A DNA stretch of 34,489 nt, from positions 1 through 34,489 of the forward strand of contig OMOF01000026.1 of the NCBI GenBank assembly GCA_900290375.1, in the 5' to 3' direction. The notes beneath the pieces are model-generated. The model was not told the DNA's origin. It ran no database searches and was given only the letters and a program-made list of their open reading frames with translations. The stretch's first letter is position 1. Every line of letters starts with the position of its first letter. Below, in pieces: positions 8,850 to 16,688 of the stretch. This DNA is from Candidatus Desulfosporosinus infrequens (GTDB taxonomy: Bacteria; Bacillota; Desulfitobacteriia; Desulfitobacteriales; Desulfitobacteriaceae). The position numbers and the translations under genes were made by a program.

Positions 8850-11468
8850 ATGAAAAATTTTAAGATAAATCTAACGAGTCTGATTATTGCAGCCTTAATC
8901 TTCGGCCTAGGTGGTTTATCCTTATTAACCTATATTAAGACGAGAGATGTTTTAAACACAAATTTAGAAACGCAGATATCCTCGCTGACCTTATCTTCGA
9001 CTGCTGAAGTGGGATTGTGGTTATTAGCTCATCAAAAGGAAATGGAGGTCATGGCCAATACACCAATCATCAAAAGTGGGGATAAAGATGCGATTAGTTC
9101 TTATCTGAATCAAGAAATTCAGCGTAATCCTAATTATGAACAATTTTTTGTAGCGGACAATTTGGGCGAATTTTATGCTAATTCTGGCCGGAGTGGTAGC
9201 GCTGCTGACCGTGATTATTTTCAGAACGTAATGACTACTGGCTTATCCGAGATATCGGATCCCTATATTTCTAGGGGAAGTGGTAACCAAATTATTGTGG
9301 TGGCAGTTCCGATTCGGAAAGATGACAAGGTAATTGGTCTCATGGGGGGCAAAATTAGGCTGGAAGAATTAGCTAAAAAGGTTACGTCGGAAAAGGTTGG
9401 AGAGATAGGCAGCGCTTTTATTGTACAAAAGGATGGACTGGTTATTTTGCATTCGAACCAGGACTTTAGCATTTCGAACAATCCACTCAAGGATGATAGT
9501 GCTTCACAAGATCTCAAAGACGCTGTCCGGAAAATGATTCAAGGGGAAACCGGGTTTACCCGTTATACTTTGCAAAAAGAAGTCAAATATCTTGCCTACG
9601 CTCCGGTGCCGGGTGTGAAATGGTCTTTGGGAGTTACGATACCCGTAACCTATGTCACCAGACAACTCCGTTACTTACCAATCTACTTTATAGTGATAAC
9701 GGTACTTTTTGGTATAATTTTGGCTTATTTCTTGAGTCGATGGCTTGTCGTTCCCCTTAGAAAGGTGACGAAATTTACTACGGAACTAAATGACAAATTA
9801 TATGAAAAGGTGGATATATATCGACTGGATAGTCGCGTTATAGAGGTACAATCTCTGGCAACCAATTTCCAAACTATGGCGGGTGCGCTTCATAAAAGCT
9901 TTCAAGAGCTAGAAAGTGCTAATGCCAATCTGGAGGCTGAAATTTTTGAGCGCACAAGGGTACAAGAAGACCTGGAGCATAGCTATGAAGAACTTACGGC
10001 TTCTGACGACGAACTGAGGTTCAATTATGAAAAACTTCAAGTACAGGAAGAGTCCCTGCGTGAATCAGAACGCCGTTTCCGTTCGATGCTTGAAAATATA
10101 AAACTAATCACCGGAATTATTGATAAGGACGGTCAGATAATCTTCTGTAATGACTTTGCTTTAGAGCTAACTGGGTTTCAAAAGTTCGAGGTGATCGGAC
10201 AAAACTATTTTGATATGTTTATACCTTATGAAAGGCAAGAGGACGCAAAAGCTTGTTTTGAAGAAGTATTAAACACTAAGAAATTACTAAAACAAAATGT
10301 ATTTTCTCTACGAATTAAAAATGGAGAAGAACGCTTTGTGAATTGGAACTATACCCTTCTCTTTGATTCTGAGGGGAACGTCTCCGGTATTGCTAGTATC
10401 GGAGAAGATATTACAGAGCGCAAGCAATTTCAAGAAAGGCTTGAGCATATGAGTTTCCATGATGCTTTAACTGGTCTTTATAACCGAACTTATTTTGAAG
10501 AAGAACTTCGTCTTCTGGAAGAAGAATGTTCTGACCCAGTAGGAATGATTGTAAGTGATGTCGATGGATTAAAACTAGTAAATGACACCCTCGGACACAG
10601 CATTGGTGATCAATTGCTTCGCCTAACTGCTGATATTATCAAAAAATGCTTTCGTGAAGAGGACAAGTTGTTTAGGATAGGTGGCGACGAGTTCGCAATA
10701 ATTTTGCCGAAAAGTGAACTGTCAGTCGTAGAACAAGCCTGCTCAAGAGTGCGTATGGCAGTGGAAAGGTATAATGACGAAAATGTTGAGTTTCCCCTCA
10801 GTTTATCAATGGGATATGCTGTGAGCGGGAAGCCTAAGGCGAACCTGAATCTTGGCGATGTATTTAAAGAAGCGGACGATAACATGTATCGGGAGAAACT
10901 GCATCGCAGCAAAAGCACTCGCAGCGCCATAGTTCAAGCCCTCATGAAAGCACTTGAGGTCAGAGATTTTATCACGGAAGGACATGCGGACCGTTTGCAA
11001 GATCTTGTGGTTTTATTAGGCCGAGAATTGGATCTCTCGGAGCGGAACCTTGCCGATTTACGTCTTTTGGCACAATTCCATGATATTGGAAAAGTGGGCA
11101 TACCGGATCGCATACTTTTCAAGCCAGGACGTCTTACTAGCGAAGAATTTAAGGAAATGCAGCGGCACAGTGAGATCGGACATCGAATTGCTCAATCTGC
11201 CCCTGACTTACTGCCTATTGCTGATCAAATCCTAAGACACCATGAGTGGTGGAACGGTGGGGGCTATCCTTTGGGCCTTAAAGGGTACGATATCCCCTTA
11301 GAATGCCGTATTTTGGCAATTGCAGATGCTTATGATGCCATGACCAGTGATCGCCCATACAGGAAAGCCATGAGTCAAGAAGAAGCCCTTATGGAATTAA
11401 GAAAAAATATCGGCATCCAATTTGACTCGAAATTAGTACAAACATTTATTCGAGTGATTACTAGGTAA
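8850..11468 (+). CDS. Membrane sensor with dCache, HAMP, PAS, GGDEF and HD-GYP domains
   Basis: An 872-residue cyclic-di-GMP signalling protein. A membrane helix at about 9-27 is followed by an extracellular double-Cache region (about 30-275, with a DRDYF motif at 120-124), a second helix (about 277-298), HAMP (299-352), coiled coil, PAS (about 405-527), GGDEF (about 535-690) and HD-GYP (about 695-870). GGDEF is intact at 611-615, with an RxxD inhibitory site at 602-605, five residues upstream. HD-GYP is also intact, with HD at 744-745 and GYP at 805-807. It can therefore in principle both make and degrade cyclic-di-GMP, depending on the external ligand. GGAGG at 8841-8845 sets the start. Nothing suggests an operon. 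Confidence 0.93.
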   Translation: MKNFKINLTSLIIAALIFGLGGLSLLTYIKTRDVLNTNLETQISSLTLSSTAEVGLWLLAHQKEMEVMANTPIIKSGDKDAISSYLNQEIQRNPNYEQFFVADNLGEFYANSGRSGSAADRDYFQNVMTTGLSEISDPYISRGSGNQIIVVAVPIRKDDKVIGLMGGKIRLEELAKKVTSEKVGEIGSAFIVQKDGLVILHSNQDFSISNNPLKDDSASQDLKDAVRKMIQGETGFTRYTLQKEVKYLAYAPVPGVKWSLGVTIPVTYVTRQLRYLPIYFIVITVLFGIILAYFLSRWLVVPLRKVTKFTTELNDKLYEKVDIYRLDSRVIEVQSLATNFQTMAGALHKSFQELESANANLEAEIFERTRVQEDLEHSYEELTASDDELRFNYEKLQVQEESLRESERRFRSMLENIKLITGIIDKDGQIIFCNDFALELTGFQKFEVIGQNYFDMFIPYERQEDAKACFEEVLNTKKLLKQNVFSLRIKNGEERFVNWNYTLLFDSEGNVSGIASIGEDITERKQFQERLEHMSFHDALTGLYNRTYFEEELRLLEEECSDPVGMIVSDVDGLKLVNDTLGHSIGDQLLRLTADIIKKCFREEDKLFRIGGDEFAIILPKSELSVVEQACSRVRMAVERYNDENVEFPLSLSMGYAVSGKPKANLNLGDVFKEADDNMYREKLHRSKSTRSAIVQALMKALEVRDFITEGHADRLQDLVVLLGRELDLSERNLADLRLLAQFHDIGKVGIPDRILFKPGRLTSEEFKEMQRHSEIGHRIAQSAPDLLPIADQILRHHEWWNGGGYPLGLKGYDIPLECRILAIADAYDAMTSDRPYRKAMSQEEALMELRKNIGIQFDSKLVQTFIRVITR

Positions 11469-11529
11469 AGATTGGATGATTTCGTTGACTTTAACCATCG
11501 ACCATGTTAGATTTAATAAAATCACATAA

Positions 11530-11795
11530 TGTAATGGGCGGGGGAGCTGGAAAGGCTGGCTGAGATTTAGACCCTATAAGGTCTAAGACCCTTTTAGGCA
11601 TAGGAAAGGAAATAACAAGTCAAAGATGCCATGGATATTTTGCGTCAGACAAGGAGAAGGAGGTATGTTTACCTCATAGCGGGGCTATTAGGTGAACATG
11701 CCGACGCAGTAAGACACAAAATAGACTGGCATACTGACTGGTTATTTTTTTGAATGTGCCTTAACCTGATCTGGATAATGCCAGCGTAGGTAAGC
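11530..11795 (+). promoter_or_regulatory. TPP riboswitch (expanded) controlling thiD-cytX-thiM-thiE
   Basis: Conserved thi-box pieces are present. P2 is GGGGG at 11540-11544 pairing with GACCC at 11587-11591. P3 is AGCTGG/CTGGCT (11545-11550 with 11556-11561). The TGAGA junction runs 11561-11565. An accessory hairpin TTAGACC/GGTCTAA lies at 11567-11586. The pyrophosphate-binding half, CCTGATCTGG ... CCAGCGTAGG, lies at 11765-11790. The two halves are normally a few bases apart; here 164 extra bases separate them (listed separately). A terminator follows before thiD, so control is probably by transcription termination when TPP is bound. Confidence 0.9.
11597..11760 (+). ncRNA. 164-nt structured arm inserted in the TPP riboswitch P2-P4 junction
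   Basis: The segment folds on paper into one long arm. GGCATA 11597-11602 pairs with TGTGCC 11755-11760. ATGCCA 11626-11631 pairs with TGGCAT 11727-11732. TATTTT-GCGTC 11636-11646 pairs with GACGC 11703-11707 and AAAATA 11718-11723. A 13-bp stem (11662-11674 with 11690-11702) is topped by ATAGC-GGG-GCTAT. A purine-rich bulge AGACAAGGAGAAGGA (11647-11661) sits on the 5' side. No frame of useful length is encoded. I do not recognise an RNA family. Confidence 0.6.
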
Positions 11796-11818
11796 AGTTT
11801 TACTCTTTTGCAGAGGAT

Positions 11819-11857
11819 AAAAGAGCACAACCCTATTCTGGGCCTGTGCTCTTTTTT
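11819..11857 (+). terminator. Riboswitch-controlled terminator before thiD
   Basis: AAAAGAGCACA (11819-11829) pairs perfectly with TGTGCTCTTTT (11845-11855), and the T run continues to 11857. CTCTTTT at 11803-11809, just after the aptamer, is complementary to AAAAGAG at 11819-11825 and could form the competing antiterminator. thiD starts 33 bases further on. Confidence 0.88.
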
Positions 11858-11890
11858 GCTGATATTTAATAAGAAATCTAGGAGGACATC

Positions 11891-12694
11891 ATGAAAAAGG
11901 TACTTACCATAGCTGGTTCAGACTGTAGCGGGGGAGCTGGAATTCAAGCGGATCTAAAAACATTTTCTGCTCACGGGGTCTATGGAATGAGCGTAATAAC
12001 TGCAGTCACCGCCCAAAATACTCAAGGAGTCTATGCTGTACAGGATATCTCTAGAGACGTTGTTGCCCAACAAATTGAGGCCATCTTTGACGACATTGAG
12101 GTCGACGGAGTGAAAGTTGGAATGGTCTCTCAAGTCCAAACTATCGAAGTGATTGCAGAACGGTTGAGACATTATGCGCTTCAAACGATCGTCGTGGATC
12201 CTGTCATGATTTCCAAAAGCGGCTACCACTTGTTAAACCCAGAGGCTGAAGTAACGCTGATTAAGGAATTATTGCCCTTGGCCATGCTCGTTACACCTAA
12301 TATTCCGGAGGCTGAAGCCATCACCAAAACTTCCATTAGCTCGTTGCAACAAATGGAAGAGGCTTCTAAAAAAATTTATCAGATGGGGGCCAAAAATGTC
12401 TTGCTTAAGGGGGGGCACCTGGAAGGAGATGCGATTGATATTCTCTATGATGGGCAGGAATTTAGTTATTTTCACTCCTCTCGAATTGCTACTAAAAATA
12501 CCCATGGTACGGGCTGTACGCTATCCTCTGCTATCACAGCCAACTTGGCTGTAGGATATAGCTTAAACAAAGCCATTTCTCTGGCAAAAGAGTACATTAC
12601 GATCGCCATTCAACATTCTCTATCCATCGGCAAAGGTGTAGGACCAACCCATCACTTTTATACTCTTTACAAAAAGGCGGGAATAATCGAGTGA
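11891..12694 (+). CDS. thiD: Hydroxymethylpyrimidine/phosphomethylpyrimidine kinase
   Basis: A 267-residue ribokinase-fold enzyme that phosphorylates HMP and then HMP-phosphate, giving HMP-PP for thiamine. The N-terminus TIAGSDCSGGAGIQADLK and the C-terminal anion-hole motif HGTGCTLSSAI near residue 208 are diagnostic. AGGAGG at 11880-11885 sets the start. It is the first gene behind the expanded TPP riboswitch, and its stop overlaps the cytX start by four bases (GTGA). Codons 13-17 contain a 15-base word also found in the upstream aptamer (see findings). Confidence 0.96.
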   Translation: MKKVLTIAGSDCSGGAGIQADLKTFSAHGVYGMSVITAVTAQNTQGVYAVQDISRDVVAQQIEAIFDDIEVDGVKVGMVSQVQTIEVIAERLRHYALQTIVVDPVMISKSGYHLLNPEAEVTLIKELLPLAMLVTPNIPEAEAITKTSISSLQQMEEASKKIYQMGAKNVLLKGGHLEGDAIDILYDGQEFSYFHSSRIATKNTHGTGCTLSSAITANLAVGYSLNKAISLAKEYITIAIQHSLSIGKGVGPTHHFYTLYKKAGIIE

Positions 12695-13920
12695 GCCTAT
12701 CTGCAAAAAATAACTTGAGCATGTTTAACTTTACAACTCTTTGGTTTGGCGCAGCTATTTCGGTGGCCGAAATCTTAGCCGGTGGTATGCTGGCCCCCCT
12801 AGGCTTTAAGATGGGGGTTTTAGCAATCCTTCTTGGACATTTTGTAGGAACAACTCTTTTAGTTTTGGGTGGTATTATCGGAACAACAGAGCGAATTCCA
12901 GCTCTGGTCTCGACTAGAATCTCTTTTGGACAGTACGGATCTTACGTATTTTCCGTCTTAAACGTGTTGCAATTAGTAGGTTGGACTGCCGTGATGATTA
13001 TTGTGGGGGCCCGATCGGTAAACCAGATTACTAAAATTTTATGGTCGTTTGATCATTTGACCGTCTGGAGTCTAGTCATAGGAGCCTTCATTTTGGTTTG
13101 GGTTTGGTTAGGAAAAGATAGTGGCTGGAAAAAGGTCAACCACATTGCCGTTATTTTATTGTTCCTGTTGACGATCGTCTTAAGCGTGATCATTTTCCGC
13201 AACCCCGAATTATTTAGTAAACCGCTTGTCGGAGATATGGCGTTCGGCTCAGCCTTAGAATTGGCTGTGGTCATGCCCTTATCCTGGTTGCCTCTAATCT
13301 CTGACTATACCCGCTTTGCTAAGACCAAACGGGGCGGAGCAGGCGGTAGCTGGCTGGGTTACTTTTTCGGCAGCAGTTGGATGTACATTATCGGGTTAGG
13401 TGCCGCCATCATCTCCTCTGATCCTGACCCCGCTGCGATGTTACTGGCTGCTAATCTTGGCATAGTAGCCTTAGGAATAATTGTCTTGGCAACGGTAACC
13501 ACGACCTTTCTAGATGCTTATTCAGCCGGGGTTACTTTTTTAAATATCTTTCCTAAATTAAATGAGAAATCGGTAGCCTTAGTGATGACCGCGATTGGAA
13601 CTGGACTTGCAATCATCGTAAATATTGAACAATATCAAGATTTTCTCTATGCAATCGGCTCGGTTTTTGCGCCTTTGTTTGCCATTTTGTTGACGGATTA
13701 TTTCCTGTTAAAAAATAAAAAGATTCAGCCAGAGGTCTTAGTGAACTGGGGAACACTTGCCCTTTGTGTATTAGGTACGATATTATATTATCAATTTATT
13801 AAGTTAAATTTTGTTCTGGGCTATACTATTCCGGTTATGCTGATCATCAGCATAATACATTTATTAACATGGAGGGTGACTGTTCAATGGAAATACGTAA
13901 GAAAATCTTCGCAAACTTAA
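12691..13920 (+). CDS. cytX: NCS1-family permease, likely HMP transporter CytX
   Basis: A 409-residue membrane protein with about twelve helices. It resembles cytosine/purine permeases of the nucleobase-cation-symport-1 family, with an N-terminal WFGAAISVAEILAGG segment and a central LAVVMPLSWLPLISDYTRFAK segment. CytX is the name used for members in TPP-regulated operons, and this one sits between thiD and thiM, so import of hydroxymethylpyrimidine or a related precursor is the likely role. Substrate identity is inferred from context. GTG at 12691 is the start, coupled to the end of thiD. It overlaps thiM by 34 bases. Confidence 0.88.
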   Translation: MSLSAKNNLSMFNFTTLWFGAAISVAEILAGGMLAPLGFKMGVLAILLGHFVGTTLLVLGGIIGTTERIPALVSTRISFGQYGSYVFSVLNVLQLVGWTAVMIIVGARSVNQITKILWSFDHLTVWSLVIGAFILVWVWLGKDSGWKKVNHIAVILLFLLTIVLSVIIFRNPELFSKPLVGDMAFGSALELAVVMPLSWLPLISDYTRFAKTKRGGAGGSWLGYFFGSSWMYIIGLGAAIISSDPDPAAMLLAANLGIVALGIIVLATVTTTFLDAYSAGVTFLNIFPKLNEKSVALVMTAIGTGLAIIVNIEQYQDFLYAIGSVFAPLFAILLTDYFLLKNKKIQPEVLVNWGTLALCVLGTILYYQFIKLNFVLGYTIPVMLIISIIHLLTWRVTVQWKYVRKSSQT

Positions 13921-14699
13921 GCGAGGTCAAAGAAAAAAGCCCCTTAATTCATCATATTACCAACTATGTGACCGTTAATGATTGCGCTAATATCGTCCTA
14001 GCCCTCGGAGGTTCCCCCGTCATGGCGGATGATCTCGGGGAAGCGGCAGAAATGGTGGGCTATGCCTCAGCTCTAGTTCTTAATATTGGCACTCTAAATT
14101 CCAGAACGATCGAAAGCATGTTGCTTGCTGGACGACGGGCGAAGGAATTGGGGATTCCAGTGATCTTAGATCCGGTAGGGGTAGGAGCCACAATGCTACG
14201 AACTAATACCGCAGAAAAACTGATTAGGGAGCTAAACCCTGAGGTAATCCGGGGGAATATGTCCGAAATCAGAGTTTTAGCCGGCCTAGAGGGAGCCATC
14301 AAGGGAGTCGATTCACTCGCCGACGAACAAGGTAGCTCGATGATCGCCAAGAAACTAGCCTCTGAATTAGCCTGTGTGATTGCCATTACAGGAAAAACAG
14401 ATGTTGTTTCCGATGGTCGTGAAGTCTGTTTGCTGGATAATGGACATCGAATTTTGGCTGATGTCACTGGTACAGGGTGTATGACAACCTCTCTTGTGGG
14501 TACCTATTGCGGCGCGACAAAGGACTACTTCACGGCAGCCGTGGCTGGAATAATAAGTATGGGCCTAGCGGGAGAGAGTGCTCAAGCTTCTCTGCGCCAT
14601 GGAGAAGGGATAGGAACGTTTAGAGTCCGGTTGTTGGATAGTATTTACAATCTGACCCCTGAGACCTTGGCAGAAGAAGGCAAAATCAGCTATGAGTGA
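13887..14699 (+). CDS. thiM: Hydroxyethylthiazole kinase
   Basis: A 270-residue ThiM enzyme that phosphorylates 4-methyl-5-hydroxyethylthiazole for salvage. The motifs SPLIHHITNYVT near the N-terminus, LDPVGVGAT, RGNMSEI and DVTGTGCMTTSL are those of the family. A longer frame starts at ATG 13869, but that ATG lies just before the ribosome binding site GGAGGGTGA (13871-13879), which is correctly placed for ATG 13887. It overlaps cytX at its start and thiE at its end. Confidence 0.95.
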   Translation: MEIRKKIFANLSEVKEKSPLIHHITNYVTVNDCANIVLALGGSPVMADDLGEAAEMVGYASALVLNIGTLNSRTIESMLLAGRRAKELGIPVILDPVGVGATMLRTNTAEKLIRELNPEVIRGNMSEIRVLAGLEGAIKGVDSLADEQGSSMIAKKLASELACVIAITGKTDVVSDGREVCLLDNGHRILADVTGTGCMTTSLVGTYCGATKDYFTAAVAGIISMGLAGESAQASLRHGEGIGTFRVRLLDSIYNLTPETLAEEGKISYE

Positions 14700-15360
14700 G
14701 GTCAAACTCAAAGTGGACTATAGTCTGTATCTAGTCACAGATCGGAAAATGCTCCGCGAAGGGGACTTGGGTCAGAGTATTGAGCTAGCCATTCAGGGCG
14801 GAGTTACCCTGGTGCAACTTCGAGAAAAATCAGTTTCTACCCGGGAGTTTTTAGAGTTGGCAATCAGGATCAAAGAGATAACTTCTCGTGAGCGAATCCC
14901 CCTGATTATTAACGACCGTCTAGACATAGCGCTGGCTGTCGATGCTGACGGATTACATATCGGACAAGATGATCTCCCTATGCTAAAAGCGAGGGAGCTA
15001 TTTCCTAACAAGCTTATCGGGGTCTCAGTCAGTACTTTGGCTGAAGCCCTTCTAGCCCAACAACAGGGCGCTGACTATTTGGGAGTTGGAGCTGTCTTTA
15101 GTACCTCTACTAAAACTGATGCCACTGAAGTCAGTCTTGAACAATTAGAAATGATCAAGAAATTGGTCACGATACCCGTGGTAGCGATCGGCGGAATTAA
15201 TGAGACAAACCTAATACAGGTTCTGGCTACGGGTATTGACGGGGTTTCTGTAGTATCCGCTATTTTGGCGAAAGAGAACATTTTAATGGCTGCCAAGCAT
15301 TTGCAAGAACTAATTAGGTCGATTAGTATTTTTGCTCGAGGCAACAATAGTTTGTGCTGA
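14692..15360 (+). CDS. thiE: Thiamine phosphate synthase (first copy)
   Basis: A 222-residue TIM-barrel enzyme that joins HMP-PP to thiazole phosphate to give thiamine phosphate. It shows YLVTDR near residue 13, VQLREKS, NDRLDIALAVDADGLHIGQDDLP, the GADYLGVGAVFSTSTKTDA phosphate-binding segment and VVAIGGI. It closes the salvage operon and overlaps thiM by eight bases. A second, divergent copy is in the minus-strand operon (about 24659-25318), so each operon can finish thiamine phosphate by itself. Confidence 0.95.
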   Translation: MSEVKLKVDYSLYLVTDRKMLREGDLGQSIELAIQGGVTLVQLREKSVSTREFLELAIRIKEITSRERIPLIINDRLDIALAVDADGLHIGQDDLPMLKARELFPNKLIGVSVSTLAEALLAQQQGADYLGVGAVFSTSTKTDATEVSLEQLEMIKKLVTIPVVAIGGINETNLIQVLATGIDGVSVVSAILAKENILMAAKHLQELIRSISIFARGNNSLC

Positions 15361-15372
15361 AGATGGTCGTAG

Positions 15373-15990
15373 TCAGTTTGGTAGGAAAGAAGAAGTTCTC
15401 TGGGTAGCTGGAATCGCCTGCCAAATTAGATGCGTAATATCTGAAGCAAGTTTCATCACTGTATGAAGACGGGTGCACTGTAGAATCTGAAATTCTAAAT
15501 AGCCTCCCATATTAACAATTCCCATGATTGAGATATCACCAACTGGAGGTAAATCCTTATGTACCCCTGAGCCAGGTTTTAAAGGAAAGTTAGCTAAAGT
15601 GATTGTTCCGATATCGTCGAAATGCCCCAGGCAGGCATCAATCGCCAGAATAAGTTCAGGATTATACATGGTTGGTATCTTTTGGAGTTCTTGTATCAGG
15701 TTTTTCGCGTGCAACGGTTGATCAATAGTCCCCAAAACGGCATAGCCCAACCGCTTGAGATTCGTTCCAACCAAAGGTCCTAAACAGTCACCTGTTGCTC
15801 GGTCAGTCCCGATACAGGTGAAGAGGACCTTTTTCATGTGCGTGAGTTCTCTTAAAGTGGAGACGAAGGATTGTTTATCTTTGTAATTATTGGTGAATGA
15901 ATTAACAGAGGCTAGGACCCGTTTTGGATTCTCAAGAATAATTCTCACTCCCATCAAAGGTGTGCTCGATTCACCCTTCGCTACCGACAC
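15373..15990 (-). CDS. yyaC: Spore protein YyaC family (DUF1256)
   Basis: A 205-residue protein of the sporulation-associated YyaC/DUF1256 family, described as a germination-protease-like fold. Visible features are CIGTDRATGDCLGPLVG, the AIDACLG segment, KPGSGVHKDLPPVGDISIMG and NMGGYLEFQILQ. The frame begins with GTG at 15990 without a clear ribosome binding site. An ATG start at 15954 is also possible, so the N-terminus is uncertain. It converges on thiE with a 12-base gap and no visible terminator. The family supports an endospore-forming host. Confidence 0.85.
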   Translation of the reverse strand: MSVAKGESSTPLMGVRIILENPKRVLASVNSFTNNYKDKQSFVSTLRELTHMKKVLFTCIGTDRATGDCLGPLVGTNLKRLGYAVLGTIDQPLHAKNLIQELQKIPTMYNPELILAIDACLGHFDDIGTITLANFPLKPGSGVHKDLPPVGDISIMGIVNMGGYLEFQILQCTRLHTVMKLASDITHLIWQAIPATQRTSSFLPN

Positions 15991-16466
15991 TCTTGGTGAC
16001 CAGAGGATTCGTTAGGTGTAATTGCTTTATTCATGTAAAGTTGTTTATTAGTCAGCGGTGGGTAACCAAACTCATTATACTGGTGTTCCACACTTAACAT
16101 CAACCAAATATTTCCATCAGTATGTTCCGATATTCGTTAATGTTTATGATCTTTCAACATTATTTATTATCTGAGCACCTAATCTTTCTTTTGCTCGCTC
16201 TTTAAATCTTAGTAATAGGCAGATAAACATATGAGAAAGGAAGAATCTTATGATGTGAATGCTGTGAAGGATTTATTGTAACCATTACATGATTCTGCTG
16301 CAGAAACCCCTTGTCATGCTATTAATATCACGTTTTATTGTCATCCTGAGCGAAGCGAAGGCTCAGGATGACACCAAAATAATTGCAGTGACTTGATATT
16401 TTATATCATTTTAGACTTTCTGCAGAGGAACCATAACAGAGATCTCGAAAAAAGAGCGGCTTGCAC
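15991..16466. other. Non-coding stretch upstream of yyaC
   Basis: AT-rich sequence with no convincing reading frame. It contains the REP-like palindrome at 16339-16373. The yyaC promoter must lie here, but I could not pick a sporulation-sigma promoter with confidence. Confidence 0.5.
16339..16373. repeat. REP-like palindrome TGTCATCCTGAGC
   Basis: TGTCATCCTGAGC (16339-16351) and its exact complement GCTCAGGATGACA (16361-16373) flank GAAGCGAAG. The same core (GTCATCCTGAGCGAAGCGAAGG) is a widely dispersed palindromic repeat in unrelated bacteria. Flanking TTTTAT/ACCAAAAT and AATATC/GATATT extend the symmetry imperfectly. It may also act as a weak terminator. Confidence 0.75.
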
Positions 16467-16494
16467 TTGACAATTAGCTGATTTCAGGTATAAT
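16467..16494 (+). promoter_or_regulatory. Near-consensus sigma-A promoter with no protein gene behind it
   Basis: TTGACA at 16467-16472 and TATAAT at 16489-16494 are separated by 16 bases. No open frame follows for 800 bases, so the product is expected to be an RNA starting near 16501. Confidence 0.75.
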
Positions 16495-16500
16495 AAAGAC

Positions 16501-16674
16501 ATAGAAGGTTAGTTTTTAAAGGATCTTAAAAGTTCTTAGAAGCTAGTTCATCAAAAACTGTGTTGGTAGCGTGCTAGGTAAAGTTTCGATTCATCGAAGG
16601 TTTCAGCATTGCAATCAGTTGAGCCAGTGCTGAATTTCGCGGAATTGGGGCCACCTAGAAGGGTGGTTTTTTAG
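16501..16674 (+). ncRNA. Candidate small structured RNA (about 170 nt)
   Basis: This stretch lies between a strong promoter and an intrinsic terminator. AGTTTTT 16511-16517 can pair with AAAAACT 16553-16559. TTCGAT 16585-16590 pairs with ATCGAA 16593-16598. TCAGCATTG 16603-16611 pairs with CAGTGCTGA 16625-16633 (nine pairs, one G-U). It has no protein-coding frame. A 6S-like role was considered because of size, but the required end-to-end pairing was not found. Class unknown. Confidence 0.5.
16651..16672 (+). terminator. Intrinsic terminator of the candidate small RNA
   Basis: CCACC 16651-16655 pairs with GGTGG 16662-16666 over a six-base loop, followed at once by six T. The stem is short but GC-rich. 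Confidence 0.7.
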
Positions 16675-16688
16675 TTTAAAAATAACTT

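Noticed and set aside
11597-11760. Group I intron or autonomous mobile ORF inside the riboswitch
   Set aside because: The insert is shorter than known group I cores, no P3/P7 elements were recognised, and no coding frame is present.
16501-16674. T-box leader, 6S RNA or OLE RNA
   Set aside because: No T-box antiterminator core, no end-to-end pairing of the 6S type, and no associated gene known for OLE; left as unassigned RNA.
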